Assembly: GCF_026343125.1 (NCBI RefSeq)
Contig: NZ_JAPEMB010000001.1
Span: forward strand, 4,531,501 to 4,595,500
Source: Streptomyces sp. NBC_00094
GTDB taxonomy: Bacteria; Actinomycetota; Actinomycetes; Streptomycetales; Streptomycetaceae
DNA length: 64,000 nt
Reading direction: 5' to 3'
The notes below the pieces were generated by a model that did not search any database, was not told the DNA's origin, and was given only the letters and a program-made list of their open reading frames with translations. The first letter of the stretch is position 1. Each line of letters begins with the position of its first letter. Made by a program: the position numbers and the translations under genes. This document shows positions 49,246 through 58,120 of the stretch, in pieces.

Positions 49246-49988
49246 GGCGCCTCCACGAAGACGGTGGGGTGCAGGAGCGCGAACGTCTGCCGGAGGGCGG
49301 CCAGGGCCTCGCCGATGCGCCAGGCGGCGCGGTCACGGGGGCCGACGGCGTTCGACACGGCCCGGATCTCGACGACGGGCACGCCGTACGCGGCGGCGGC
49401 CTCGGCGACTCCGAAGCCCTCCATCGCCTCGGCGGCGGCCCGCGGGTGGCGTCCGGCCAGTTCGGCGGCGCGTCCGGCGGTGCCGGTGACGGTGGAGACG
49501 GTGAGGACGGGCGCGACGGTGTGCGGCCTGCCGCCGGCGGTGAGGGCGGCGGAGAGCGGGCCGGTCAGGGAGGGCGGTACGAGGTGCGTGGACCGTCCGA
49601 AGCCGAGCTCCTCGACGGTGAGGTACCCGTCGGGGGTGTCCGCGCCGAGGTCGGCGGCGACGATCGCGTCGGAGACGACGACGGTGCCGATCGGCGCGTG
49701 GGGTGCGAATCCGCCGGCGATTCCGGCGGAGACGACGAGGTCGTAGGGGGTGACGCCGCCGGTTTCCGCCAGGGAGGCGTAGGCCAGTGCCGTCCCGGTC
49801 GCGGTGGCCACGGCCGCGGGGCCGACGCCGCCGACGAGGACGTCGACGCGTGCCCCGCCCGGGTGGGCCCGGCCGAGGGTGAGGCCGCCCGGGAGCGACA
49901 GGGTCTCCGGGGCGTCGAGACCGAGGCCGGCGGCGACGGAGTCAGCCTCCGCCGCCACGGCCGTCACGATCAGGATCCGGTGGAGCAC
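49242..49988 (-). CDS. mqnB: Futalosine hydrolase
   Basis: 248 aa, GTG at 49988. Nucleoside-phosphorylase-like fold: ILIVTAVAAEADSVAAGL, LVVSAGIAGGFAPHA and MEGFGVAEAAAAYGVPVVE, RAVSNAVGPRD. It removes hypoxanthine from futalosine, the step before cyclisation and MqnD. Only mqnB and mqnD are here; mqnA, mqnC and mqnE must be elsewhere. Confidence 0.94.
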   Translation of the reverse strand: MLHRILIVTAVAAEADSVAAGLGLDAPETLSLPGGLTLGRAHPGGARVDVLVGGVGPAAVATATGTALAYASLAETGGVTPYDLVVSAGIAGGFAPHAPIGTVVVSDAIVAADLGADTPDGYLTVEELGFGRSTHLVPPSLTGPLSAALTAGGRPHTVAPVLTVSTVTGTAGRAAELAGRHPRAAAEAMEGFGVAEAAAAYGVPVVEIRAVSNAVGPRDRAAWRIGEALAALRQTFALLHPTVFVEAP

Positions 49989-49995
49989 CGGCGGA

Positions 49996-50475
49996 TCAGG
50001 AGTCCTTCTTCAGCTGGAAGTGCCAGATGCCGGTCAGCTTCTTGCCGGTGTTCTCGACGATGGTCACCTGGGTCTGGTCGGTGGCCTCGCCGGTCTGGCT
50101 GGAGAAGAAGGCGCTGGCCGGAATGGTCCGGTACGTCTTCGTGTACGGCTCGGGCTCGGCCTGCTGGCCGCCGAGGAAGATCGTCCAGCCGTGGTCCGCG
50201 ATCTCGGGGTCGACCCCGAAGCGGACCTTGTCGTCCATCGCCACGGTGATGGACTTCTCGGCCTTCTTGTTGAGGCACTGCTGGATCTGCGACTCCTTGA
50301 TGGCGTCGCCGTCGTTGTAGCAGGCGGCCTCGGAGTGGATCGAGTCTGTCCCGACCGTCACGGTCGCGATCGGAGTCGGCTTGTCGCAGGCGGAGAGTAC
50401 GAGGAGCCCGGCGGAGACGGCCCCGAGGGCGACGGCGGCCCGGCGGCGCGAGCCGGAGAAGAACGCAACGGTCAT
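49996..50475 (-). CDS. DUF2771-family lipoprotein
   Basis: 159 aa from the ATG at 50475. A signal sequence ends in the lipobox LSAC, then CDKPTPIATVTVGTDS. A four-Cys pattern appears partly (AACYNDGD, IQQCLNKKAEKSITV), and the C-terminus (GKKLTGIWHFQLKKDS) fits DUF2771. It is presumably anchored on the outer face of the membrane; role unknown. It lies seven bp upstream of mqnB on the same strand, so it may head that operon. Confidence 0.85.
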   Translation of the reverse strand: MTVAFFSGSRRRAAVALGAVSAGLLVLSACDKPTPIATVTVGTDSIHSEAACYNDGDAIKESQIQQCLNKKAEKSITVAMDDKVRFGVDPEIADHGWTIFLGGQQAEPEPYTKTYRTIPASAFFSSQTGEATDQTQVTIVENTGKKLTGIWHFQLKKDS

Positions 50476-50624
50476 GAGCCGAAGGCTATCGGGCCGCCGC
50501 GCCCGCGCCACGCGGGGGTACGGCGTGCCGCCACTCCGTGACCTCGGGAGACCCGATGAGGCCCCCCGTAAGACATCGGCGACTAGGCCACCTGGGGGCG
50601 CGGCTGTCCCCCTGGCCGTTCGAG

Positions 50625-50684
50625 AGACCTACGGCTTTGCGCCCCCGGGGCCTTAGACCTATGGCTTTGCGCCCCCGGGGCCTT
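50625..50684. repeat. Two tandem 30-bp copies
   Basis: Bases 50625-50654 and 50655-50684 are the same 30-bp unit (agacctayggctttgcgccc start) except at one base (c/t). Each holds the palindrome CCCCCGGGG, so the pair probably forms a terminator for the leftward MFS gene. Confidence 0.8.
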
Positions 50685-50699
50685 CGAGCGTCCCCGCGG

Positions 50700-52106
50700 C
50701 TACGCCACCCGGTCCTTCGAACGGCCTTGCGGGCCTTGGGGGCCGGGCGGCCGGCGGGCCGCGGTGAGGAGGCCCCGGACCGCGAGGAGCGCGCCCAGCG
50801 CCAGGATCCCGGCCGCCACGGCCATGCCCAGCGTGCCGTTCAGCGGCAGCGCGATGCCGATCCCGCCGCCCACCACCCACGCCATCTGCAGCGCCGTCTC
50901 CGAGCGCGCGAACGCGGACGTCCGCACCACCTCCGGCACGTCCCGCTGGATCAGCGCGTCCAGCGACAGTTTCGACAGGGCCTGCGTGAGGCCCGCGACC
51001 GCGCCCAGGACGGCGACCATCAGGCCGCCGAAGAAGATCGCCGCGCAGATCGCCGTACCGCACACCACGCTGATCATCGTGGCGATGATCACCTCGGGCC
51101 CGTGGCCCCGGTCGCGCAGGAGCGAGCCGGCCGCCGTGCCGCACGCGTTCCCCACGCCCGCCGCCACGCCCACGATCCCCAGGGAGACGGCGGCGCTCTG
51201 CCCCGACAGCGGGTGCTCGCGCAGCAGGAACGCCAGGAAGAAGATCAGGAAACCCGACAGCATCCGCTGCGCCGCGTTCGCCTCCAGGCCGTGCAGGACG
51301 GACGGGCCGACCGTCCGCAGACTCGGCTTCCGCTCGCCGTGCGTCAGCAGGTGCGCCCGCCGTTCACCCTTCGCCGAGTCCACCTTGGGCGGCATCCGCA
51401 GCGCCCAGAACGCGCCCAGCAGGAACAGCGCACACGCCCCGTACAGCGGATACCGGGGCCCGATCAGCTGGAGTCCCGCCCCGATGGGCGCGGCGATCCC
51501 GGTGGCGAGCAGCCCGGCGAGGGTGACCCGGGAGTTCGCCTTCACGAGCGAGAACCCCGGTGGGAGCAGGCGCGGGACGACCGCGCTGCGCACCACCCCG
51601 TACGCCTTCGAGGCGACCAGGACGCCCAGCGCCGCCGGGTAGAGCTCCAGGCCGCCGGTGGTGACCGCGCCCGACATCATGATCGCGAGGACCGCGCGGG
51701 TCAGCATCGCGCCCGCCATCGCCGCGCGCCTGCCGTGCGGGATGCGGTCCAGGAGCGGGCCGATCACCGGGGCGAGCAGGACGAAGGGGGCCATGGTGAC
51801 GGCCAGGTAGAGCGCGACGCGGCCGCGGGCCTCGTCGGTGGGGACGGAGAAGAAGACCGTGGAGGCGAGGGCGACGGTGATCATGACGTCACCGGCGCCG
51901 TTCACGGCATGCAGCTCGATGAGTTTGCCGAGCCCCGATTCGCCCGCGCCGTGGGCGTGAGTGGCTTTACGGATGCCTTTCGCGGTCCCGGTGAAGGGCA
52001 GGTGCAGGGCGCGTCCGACCGTCCGGCCCGCTCGGCGGAGCGGTCCGGCATGATCTTCGGATCGTGCGGGGGACCGTGCGGCTGCCACTCCGTCATAGTG
52101 CCCCAC
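50700..52106 (-). CDS. MFS transporter
   Basis: 468 aa, GTG at 52106. A basic cytoplasmic N-terminus (residues 1-65), then 12 hydrophobic segments (GAGDVMITVALASTVFFSVP, FVLLAPVIGPLLDRIPHGRR with the MFS loop, MLSGFLIFFLAFLLREHPLSG). It resembles the MFS proteins next to DUF3027 genes in Streptomyces. Substrate unknown. Divergent, across 550 bp, from the DUF3027 gene. Confidence 0.85.
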   Translation of the reverse strand: MGHYDGVAAARSPARSEDHAGPLRRAGRTVGRALHLPFTGTAKGIRKATHAHGAGESGLGKLIELHAVNGAGDVMITVALASTVFFSVPTDEARGRVALYLAVTMAPFVLLAPVIGPLLDRIPHGRRAAMAGAMLTRAVLAIMMSGAVTTGGLELYPAALGVLVASKAYGVVRSAVVPRLLPPGFSLVKANSRVTLAGLLATGIAAPIGAGLQLIGPRYPLYGACALFLLGAFWALRMPPKVDSAKGERRAHLLTHGERKPSLRTVGPSVLHGLEANAAQRMLSGFLIFFLAFLLREHPLSGQSAAVSLGIVGVAAGVGNACGTAAGSLLRDRGHGPEVIIATMISVVCGTAICAAIFFGGLMVAVLGAVAGLTQALSKLSLDALIQRDVPEVVRTSAFARSETALQMAWVVGGGIGIALPLNGTLGMAVAAGILALGALLAVRGLLTAARRPPGPQGPQGRSKDRVA

Positions 52107-52656
52107 CGGCGCGCCGGACGAACCGTGGCGCGGCGAGGGCGGCGGATTTCGGCGGCGGTTCGGAGCCGGTCCGGCGGCGGTTCGGCGGCGGTTCGGCGGT
52201 GGTTCGGAGACGTCGCGGAGCCGGTTTCCGTGTCGGTACGGAGCCGTCCGGCCGCGGTACGGAGCCGGTCCGGCACCGGTCCGACGCCGGTACGGAGCCG
52301 GTTTCTCCCGCTCCGAAACGGGTCCCGCGCGGCGCCCTACCCGTGTGGGACCAGGGCACCGGGTGGGTCGCGCGGCCCCCGGGGCCGTCCGCGATACGGG
52401 CCACTTGGGGCGGGCAGGTGGGCGGAGGCCCGCGAACGGGGTAGCGTGCGTAGCGCGTCACCGGCGGAAGCTCTCGGCCGCGCGCCTCTTCGGCATCCCG
52501 CAGAATGGATGACGTTAGGTGTGCCCGAGACACGCGAGACAAGTCGGGTGCGGACGTCGATGCGGCCCCCTGGTCCGCTCCGCCCGCCGCCCGTGGCTTC
52601 GCTCCCGCCCCTCGGCCGGCGCACCCGTGAGACGGCGTAGGAGAGAAGCGAGACCT
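52107..52656. repeat. 550-bp divergent spacer with GGTTCGGAGCCGG-type repeats
   Basis: Bases 52135-52320 consist of irregular 10-25 bp repeats of the type gcggcggttcggagccggtc and cggtacggagccggtc, which also form hairpins (CGGAGCCGG against CCGGTACGG). The right part (52430-52656) is normal sequence and should contain the DUF3027 gene's promoter. I see no convincing gene, although several long frames are open because of the GC content. Confidence 0.75.
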
Positions 52657-53586
52657 GTGAGTGCTGCGACGACGCGAAGCGGTACCCCGCGTACCCCGCG
52701 AGCCACGCGTATCCCCGACCGCCTGTGCGTCGAGGCGGTAGACCTCGCCAGGGAGGCCGCCGAGGAGGCGGCCGCGCCCGGCATCGTAGGCGCGCACGTC
52801 GAGGTCGTCGCGGAGGGCGACCGGGTCGTCACGCACTTCTTCGAGTGCAAGGAGCCCGGCTACCGCGGCTGGCGCTGGGCGGTGACCGTCACCCGGGCAT
52901 CCCGCGCCAAGAACGTCACGCTTGACGAAACCGTCCTGCTGCCCGGCTCCGACGCCCTCCTCGCCCCCGAGTGGGTGCCGTGGAGCGAGCGTCTGCGCCC
53001 CGGCGACATGGGCCCGGGCGACCTGCTGCCCACCGAGCAGGACGACCTGCGTCTCGAGCCCGGCTACTCGGGCGAGGACGCGCCGCCGCCGAACTCGGTG
53101 GTCTCGGAGGAGCTGGCGGAGCACCTCGACACCGAGGACGCCGAGATCGTCTCCCGTACCCCCGCGCGGGGCACCGTCGCCTCGGTCGCCGAGGAGCTCG
53201 GGATGCGCCGGGCCCGGGTCCTCTCCCGGTACGGCCTGCACGTGGCCGCGGACCGCTGGGACGAGGCCTTCGGCGCGAAGACCCCCATGGCCCAGGCGGC
53301 GCCCGCGTCCTGCGAGTCCTGCGCGTTCCTGGTGCCGATGGCCGGCTCCCTGAAGCAGGCGTTCGGCGTCTGCGCCAACGAGTTCTCCCCGGCGGACGGC
53401 CGGGTCGTCTCCCTCGCGTACGGCTGCGGCGGCCACTCGGAGGCCGCGATCATGCCGAAGCCCCCGCGCCCGGCGCCCCCGGTGCTCGACTCGATGGCCT
53501 CGGACGTCTTCCCGCTCCGCCCGGCCAAGGACTCCGGCTCGACGACGGAGCCCGACGACTCCTCCGAGGACCTGGGCCACTCGTAG
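52657..53586 (+). CDS. DUF3027-family protein
   Basis: 309 aa from the GTG at 52657. The conserved block EPGYRGWRWAVTVTRASRAK then LLPGSDALLAPEWVPWSER matches DUF3027, and CESCAFLVPMAGSLKQAFGVCANEF plus YGCGGHSEA supply four or more Cys/His for a probable zinc site. It is followed 167 bp downstream by the Hsp90-like ATPase in the same direction, a pairing typical of Streptomyces. Function unknown. Confidence 0.88.
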   Translation: MSAATTRSGTPRTPRATRIPDRLCVEAVDLAREAAEEAAAPGIVGAHVEVVAEGDRVVTHFFECKEPGYRGWRWAVTVTRASRAKNVTLDETVLLPGSDALLAPEWVPWSERLRPGDMGPGDLLPTEQDDLRLEPGYSGEDAPPPNSVVSEELAEHLDTEDAEIVSRTPARGTVASVAEELGMRRARVLSRYGLHVAADRWDEAFGAKTPMAQAAPASCESCAFLVPMAGSLKQAFGVCANEFSPADGRVVSLAYGCGGHSEAAIMPKPPRPAPPVLDSMASDVFPLRPAKDSGSTTEPDDSSEDLGHS

Positions 53587-53753
53587 CCTCCCGGGGCGTC
53601 CGGGGTGTGCTTCCGCACGCCCCGGGGCAGGGACGTGCCCTGGCGGCCGGGGTGGGGCGGAGCGCGGTACCTTCGGGCCCCGGACCTTCGGGTCCGGGAG
53701 CGTCACCGCCCCGGTGGTCGCCCCGATCACCGCCCCGCAGAGTGGAGTCAGAC

Positions 53754-56700
53754 GTGAGCGTCAGCGTCCGGACGACGACCGACGGAACCGATCCCTTCGG
53801 CACCGCACGGCTGCGGCGGGGCGTTCTCGACGCCTGGGGCGCCTCACCCGCCCGGTTCCGGGAGGACGCCAACGCCGAGGAGGACCTCGCGCTCGGCGGC
53901 TACCGCGACCGGCTCGTCGTCGAACTCGCCCAGAACGCCGCCGACGCGGCCCACCGCGCCGGCGTCACCGGCCGTCTCCGTCTCACCCTGCACGCGGCCG
54001 ACGACGAGAGCCCCGCGATCCTCGCCGCCGCCAACACCGGCGCCCCGCTGGACGCCGGCGGCGCCGAGTCGCTGTCCACGCTCCGTGCCTCCGCCAAGCG
54101 CGAGCAGGGCCCCGGCGCCGTCGGCCGCTTCGGTGTCGGCTTCGCCGCCGTCCTCGCCGTGACCGACGAGCCCGCTGTCCTCGGCCGGCACGGCGGCGTC
54201 CGCTGGTCCCTCGCGGAGGCCCGCGAACTCGCCGCGGAGTCCGCCCGGTACAGCCCGGGCCTGGGCGACGAACTGCGGCGCAGGGACGGCCACGTACCCC
54301 TCCTGCGGCTTCCGCTGCCCGCCGAGGGCACCGCGCCCGACGGCTACGACACGGTCGTCGTCCTCCCGCTGCGCGACACCGCCGCCCGCGATCTCGCCGA
54401 GCGGCTCCTCGAATCGGTCGACGACGCGCTGCTCCTCACCCTCCCGGGTCTCGCCGAGATCGTCGTGGAGACGGCCGAAGGGGTGCGGACCCTCCGCCGC
54501 GCCGAGGACGACGGGTACGTACGCATCGAGGACACGGAGACCGGAACGCACCGCTGGCGGACCGTCTCCCACAACGGGCCCCTCGACGCCGAACTCCTCA
54601 AGGACCGCCCGGTCGAGGAACGGCTCCGCCCCCACTGGTCCGTGACCTGGGCCGTTCCCGTGGACCCCGAGGGAGCTCCGCGCTACCCCCGTACCGAGCC
54701 CGTCGTGCACGCCCCCACGCCCACCGACGAGCCCCTCGGCATCCCCGCCCTCCTCATCGCCTCCCTGCCGCTGGACACCGCGCGGCGCCACCCGGCGCCC
54801 GGCCCGCTCACCGACTTCCTGGTGCAGCGCGCGGCCGACGCGTACGCCGAACTCCTCGCCGACTGGCACCCGGTGACGACCTCGACCCTGGACCTCGTGC
54901 CCGGCCCGCTCGGGAAGGGCCCGCTCGACGGGGCGCTGCGCGAGGCGATCCTGGACCGGCTGCCGAGGGTCGCGTTCCTGGCGCCCGCCGCCCCCTCCGA
55001 GGAGCTCCCGGCGCTCCGCCCGATCGAGGCGGAGGTCGCGGAGGGCGCGGGTGCCGAGACCGTCGACGTCCTCGCCGAGGTGTTCCCGACGCTCCTCCCG
55101 GCCGGCCTGGAGCGGCGCCCCGAGCTGCGCACGCTCGGCGTGGGCCGCGTGCCCCTGACGGAGGCGATCGACCGGCTGGCCGGTGTGGACAGGGCCCCGA
55201 CGTGGTGGTGGCGCCTCTACGGCTCCCTGGCCGGCGTCGACCCGGACCGCCTGACGGGTCTCCCGGTGCCGCTCGCGAACGACTCCGACGGGGAGGACGT
55301 CCGGATCCGCACGACGATCGGCCCCCGCCAGGTCCTGCTCCCGCAGGACCGGACGCCTGCCGAGCTGACCCGCCTGGGCCTGAAGGTGGCCCACCCGGAG
55401 GCGGCGCACCCACTCCTGGAGAAGCTGGGCGCCCTCCCGGCCACGCCCCGCGCGATCCTGACGACCCCGCAGGTGCGGGCGGCGGTAGCGGCCTCGCTGG
55501 ACGCGGGCGAAATCTGGGACGAGGACGCGGACGCGCTGGACGCGGAGGAACTGGCGGAGACGGTCCTGGCCCTGGTCAGGGACGCGGAGCTCGACCCGGG
55601 CGAGGAGCCCTGGCTCGGCGCGCTGGCCCTGCCCGACGAGGACGGCGAACTCTCCCCGGCGGGCGAGCTGGTGCTCCCGGGCTCGGCCTTCGCGGCGGTG
55701 ATGCGCGAGGACGAACTGGCCTACGTGGACGCGGACCTGGCGGCCCGCTGGGGCGAACGCCCCCTGGCGGCCTGCGGGGTTCTGGCGAACTTCGCCCTGG
55801 TCCGTGCGACGGACCTGGTCCTCGACCCCGACGAGGTCGAGCCCCGGGAGGGCGACTACCCGGAGCCGGACGACGCCGGGCTCCTGGACGCGGTCGACGT
55901 GTGGTGCGAGGACGTCCTGGACCGCCTGCCGGAGTCCCCGGTGCCGCCGGTGGCGACGGAGATCGTGGCGGTGCGGGACCTGGACCTGGTGGACGACGAG
56001 GCCTGGCCGCAGGCCCTGGCGCTCCTGGCGCGGCCCCCGCTCCGTGACGCCCTCACCCAGCCCGTACGGATCCTCCTCCCGGACGGCACGACGGAGACCG
56101 TCCGCTCGTACACGGCGTGGTGGCTCCGGGACCACCCGGTCCTGGACGGCCGCCGCCCGGCAGGCCTTCGGGCGGAGGGCTCGGACCCGCTCCTCGTCGG
56201 CCTGTACGACTCCGCGGACGCGACCGGCTTCGACGACGAGCAGGTCCTGCGGGCGCTCGGCGTCCGTACGTCGGTGGCGGCGCTCCTGGAGGAGCCGGGC
56301 GGCGCGGCGGAGCTCCTGGCCCGCCTGGCGGACCCGACCCGCGAGGTCACGGCCCCCCAACTGCACGCCCTCTACACGGCCCTGGCGGACCTGGACCCGG
56401 ACCAGGTCACGCTCCCGGACGAGCTGCGGGCGGTGGTGGACGGAGAACTGGTGGTGGTGGACGCGGCAGAAGCCCTCGTAGCGGACGCCCCCGACCTCCT
56501 CCCCCTCACAGGAGACACCCCCCTCCTCCCGGTCGCGCCGTCCCGCGCGGCGGACCTGGCGGAACTGCTCCAGGTCCGCCGTCTGAGCGAGACGGTCGAG
56601 GCGGAGGTGACGACGGTCGGCGAGGAACACGAGGTCCCGCCCTCGGTCCACGCCCTCCTGGGCCCGGCGACCCCGTCCTCGTACATCGAGCACGAGGAAC

Positions 56701-56891
56701 TCCGTGCGGGGGGCGTGGAACTGGACTGGCGGGTCACCCCGGACGGCATCCTCCACGCCTCCACCCTGGAAGGCGTGGCAGCAGGCCTGGCCTGGTCGGC
56801 ATCCCAGTGGCCCCGCCGCTTCGAGGTAGCGGCCCTCCTGGAGGACCCGTCCCGCACCACGGAACTGGCGAGGGACCGCTGGTTCGACTGA
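53754..56891 (+). CDS. Sacsin/Hsp90-like ATPase (molecular chaperone-like)
   Basis: 1,045 aa, GTG at 53754. The GHKL ATP-binding domain fills about residues 40-300: VVELAQNAADAAHRAGV (box I Asn), AAANTGAPLDAGG (DxGxG region variant) and AVGRFGVGFAAVLAVTDEP (box III). Beyond it there are no recognised catalytic motifs but long acidic, helical stretches, as in sacsin-like or nucleotide-binding histidine-kinase-like proteins of actinomycetes. It may act in protein folding or DNA-associated roles; the partner DUF3027 gene precedes it. Confidence 0.82.
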   Translation: MSVSVRTTTDGTDPFGTARLRRGVLDAWGASPARFREDANAEEDLALGGYRDRLVVELAQNAADAAHRAGVTGRLRLTLHAADDESPAILAAANTGAPLDAGGAESLSTLRASAKREQGPGAVGRFGVGFAAVLAVTDEPAVLGRHGGVRWSLAEARELAAESARYSPGLGDELRRRDGHVPLLRLPLPAEGTAPDGYDTVVVLPLRDTAARDLAERLLESVDDALLLTLPGLAEIVVETAEGVRTLRRAEDDGYVRIEDTETGTHRWRTVSHNGPLDAELLKDRPVEERLRPHWSVTWAVPVDPEGAPRYPRTEPVVHAPTPTDEPLGIPALLIASLPLDTARRHPAPGPLTDFLVQRAADAYAELLADWHPVTTSTLDLVPGPLGKGPLDGALREAILDRLPRVAFLAPAAPSEELPALRPIEAEVAEGAGAETVDVLAEVFPTLLPAGLERRPELRTLGVGRVPLTEAIDRLAGVDRAPTWWWRLYGSLAGVDPDRLTGLPVPLANDSDGEDVRIRTTIGPRQVLLPQDRTPAELTRLGLKVAHPEAAHPLLEKLGALPATPRAILTTPQVRAAVAASLDAGEIWDEDADALDAEELAETVLALVRDAELDPGEEPWLGALALPDEDGELSPAGELVLPGSAFAAVMREDELAYVDADLAARWGERPLAACGVLANFALVRATDLVLDPDEVEPREGDYPEPDDAGLLDAVDVWCEDVLDRLPESPVPPVATEIVAVRDLDLVDDEAWPQALALLARPPLRDALTQPVRILLPDGTTETVRSYTAWWLRDHPVLDGRRPAGLRAEGSDPLLVGLYDSADATGFDDEQVLRALGVRTSVAALLEEPGGAAELLARLADPTREVTAPQLHALYTALADLDPDQVTLPDELRAVVDGELVVVDAAEALVADAPDLLPLTGDTPLLPVAPSRAADLAELLQVRRLSETVEAEVTTVGEEHEVPPSVHALLGPATPSSYIEHEELRAGGVELDWRVTPDGILHASTLEGVAAGLAWSASQWPRRFEVAALLEDPSRTTELARDRWFD

Positions 56892-57000
56892 GCCGGGCCC
56901 GACAGGCGAAGGTTCCGGACGGCCTCCGGCGGAGGCTCAGGGGGCAAACGTCTCCGACGAGCCCGGGGCGGGGCGCCGGGTGTGACCGCTTCCGGCGAGC

Positions 57001-57347
57001 TTCTGGCGGGGCCGCCCCCTTCCCGAGTGTGGCGGCCTCCACCACCGCGTCAAGGGCGCTCCCGTCGGTCGCGTCGGCGAAGCCGATGGCCTACGGCCAC
57101 CCTTGACCCGGCGGCGGAGGCCGCCTGTTCACACGCGGGGGGCGGCCGGGGGCGTGGCCACGCGGGGGCCCGGGCAGTGTCCGGGGTCGGACGGCGGGTG
57201 GCAGGCCGGTGGGTGGGTGCTTGGCTAGCGGCCGAGGCCGGTGGGCACGTTCGGTCGGTTCGGGGTGCGCGGCTGTTGAATGGGGCGGCCCGGCGGCGCT
57301 TAGCGAGTCACGGCCGGTTCGTTGGCGGGGATTCAGGCCCCGCTGGT
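57001..57347 (+). repeat. Left arm of the long inverted repeat
   Basis: Pairs with 57503-57842. Exact shared blocks: 57075-57118 with 57733-57776 (44/44), 57241-57272 with 57578-57609 (32/32), 57324-57347 with 57503-57526 (24/24). The constant coordinate sum (114,850-114,851) shows the arms are collinear with almost no indels in this part. Confidence 0.97.
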
Positions 57348-57502
57348 CTGTCTTGGTGGGTGGTGGTGCTACTGGCGAGACATTCGTGCACTTCCTCGGC
57401 CCGAAGAGGGCGATGCACCCCCTTTGCCCCCTTTCCCTCTTACCTTCAGGCCTGCTACTCGGAGTAACTTCGGGTTAGGTATGTCTCCACCCGCCGGGAG
57501 TG

Positions 57503-57842
57503 ACCAGCGGGGCCTGAATCCCCGCCGACCGACGGCCGCGACCCCGCTAAGCCTTGCCCGGCTGCCCCATTCAACGACCGCGCACCCCGAACCGACCGAA
57601 CGTGCCCACCCGCCTCGGCCGCTAACCGAGCCCCCACCCACCGGCCTGCCACCCGCTCACGCGACCCCGGCCGCTGCCCGGGCCCCGGCGACCCCGGCCC
57701 CCGGACCGCCCTCCGAGAGTTGTTGCGCGGCTTCCGCCGCCGGGTCAAGGGTGGCCGTAGGCCATCGGCTTCGCCGGCTTGCCCTTGACGCGGTGGTGGA
57801 AGGCGCGACTCTCGGAAAGAGGGCGGTCCCACCAGAAGCCCA
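57503..57842 (-). repeat. Right arm of the long inverted repeat
   Basis: Inverse copy of the left arm; the spacer is 57348-57502 (155 bp) and holds a palindrome TACTCGGAGTA at 57456-57466. Translating the two arms gives similar peptides, for example VAGRWVGARLAAEAGGHVRS in this arm and VAGRWVGAWLAAEAGGHVRS in the other. This could be a former coding sequence, but the DNA identity extends through parts with no shared frame. Confidence 0.95.
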
Positions 57843-58120
57843 GTGGAAACGTCCACCCCAGGGCCCCCGCCGGGGCGCGGCAGACCGCGCCCCGGTCGGG
57901 CTCGACGCCCTTATAAGAAGGTGGGAAAGACATCTCCAACCCGCCCTCCCGCTCCCCAACTGGCCTTGCCACACGTTCGGGTGAAGGAGTGTCCGCTGTG
58001 CGGACGGATGCGGTACGGTCGGCCGCAGCAATGGCATATGCAAGGGCGTATGCAACTCGGCCCCCGGCAGGACTGGCATCCTGACGAGGGCCTGACCAAT
58101 CAGGAAGAGAACGCTTCCCC

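Larger units (their letters stand above)
56892..58120. other. 1.23-kb gene-free region dominated by a long inverted repeat
   Basis: No ORF here has both a ribosome site and conserved protein features. The bulk is the inverted repeat described separately. The right end (57900-58120) contains the upstream region of the winged-helix protein. Confidence 0.7.

Noticed and set aside
57001..57842. Protein-coding genes in the long inverted repeat (several frames of 75-160 codons)
   Set aside because: Both arms carry overlapping open frames in several directions without ribosome sites, and the DNA symmetry explains the similarity of the translations.
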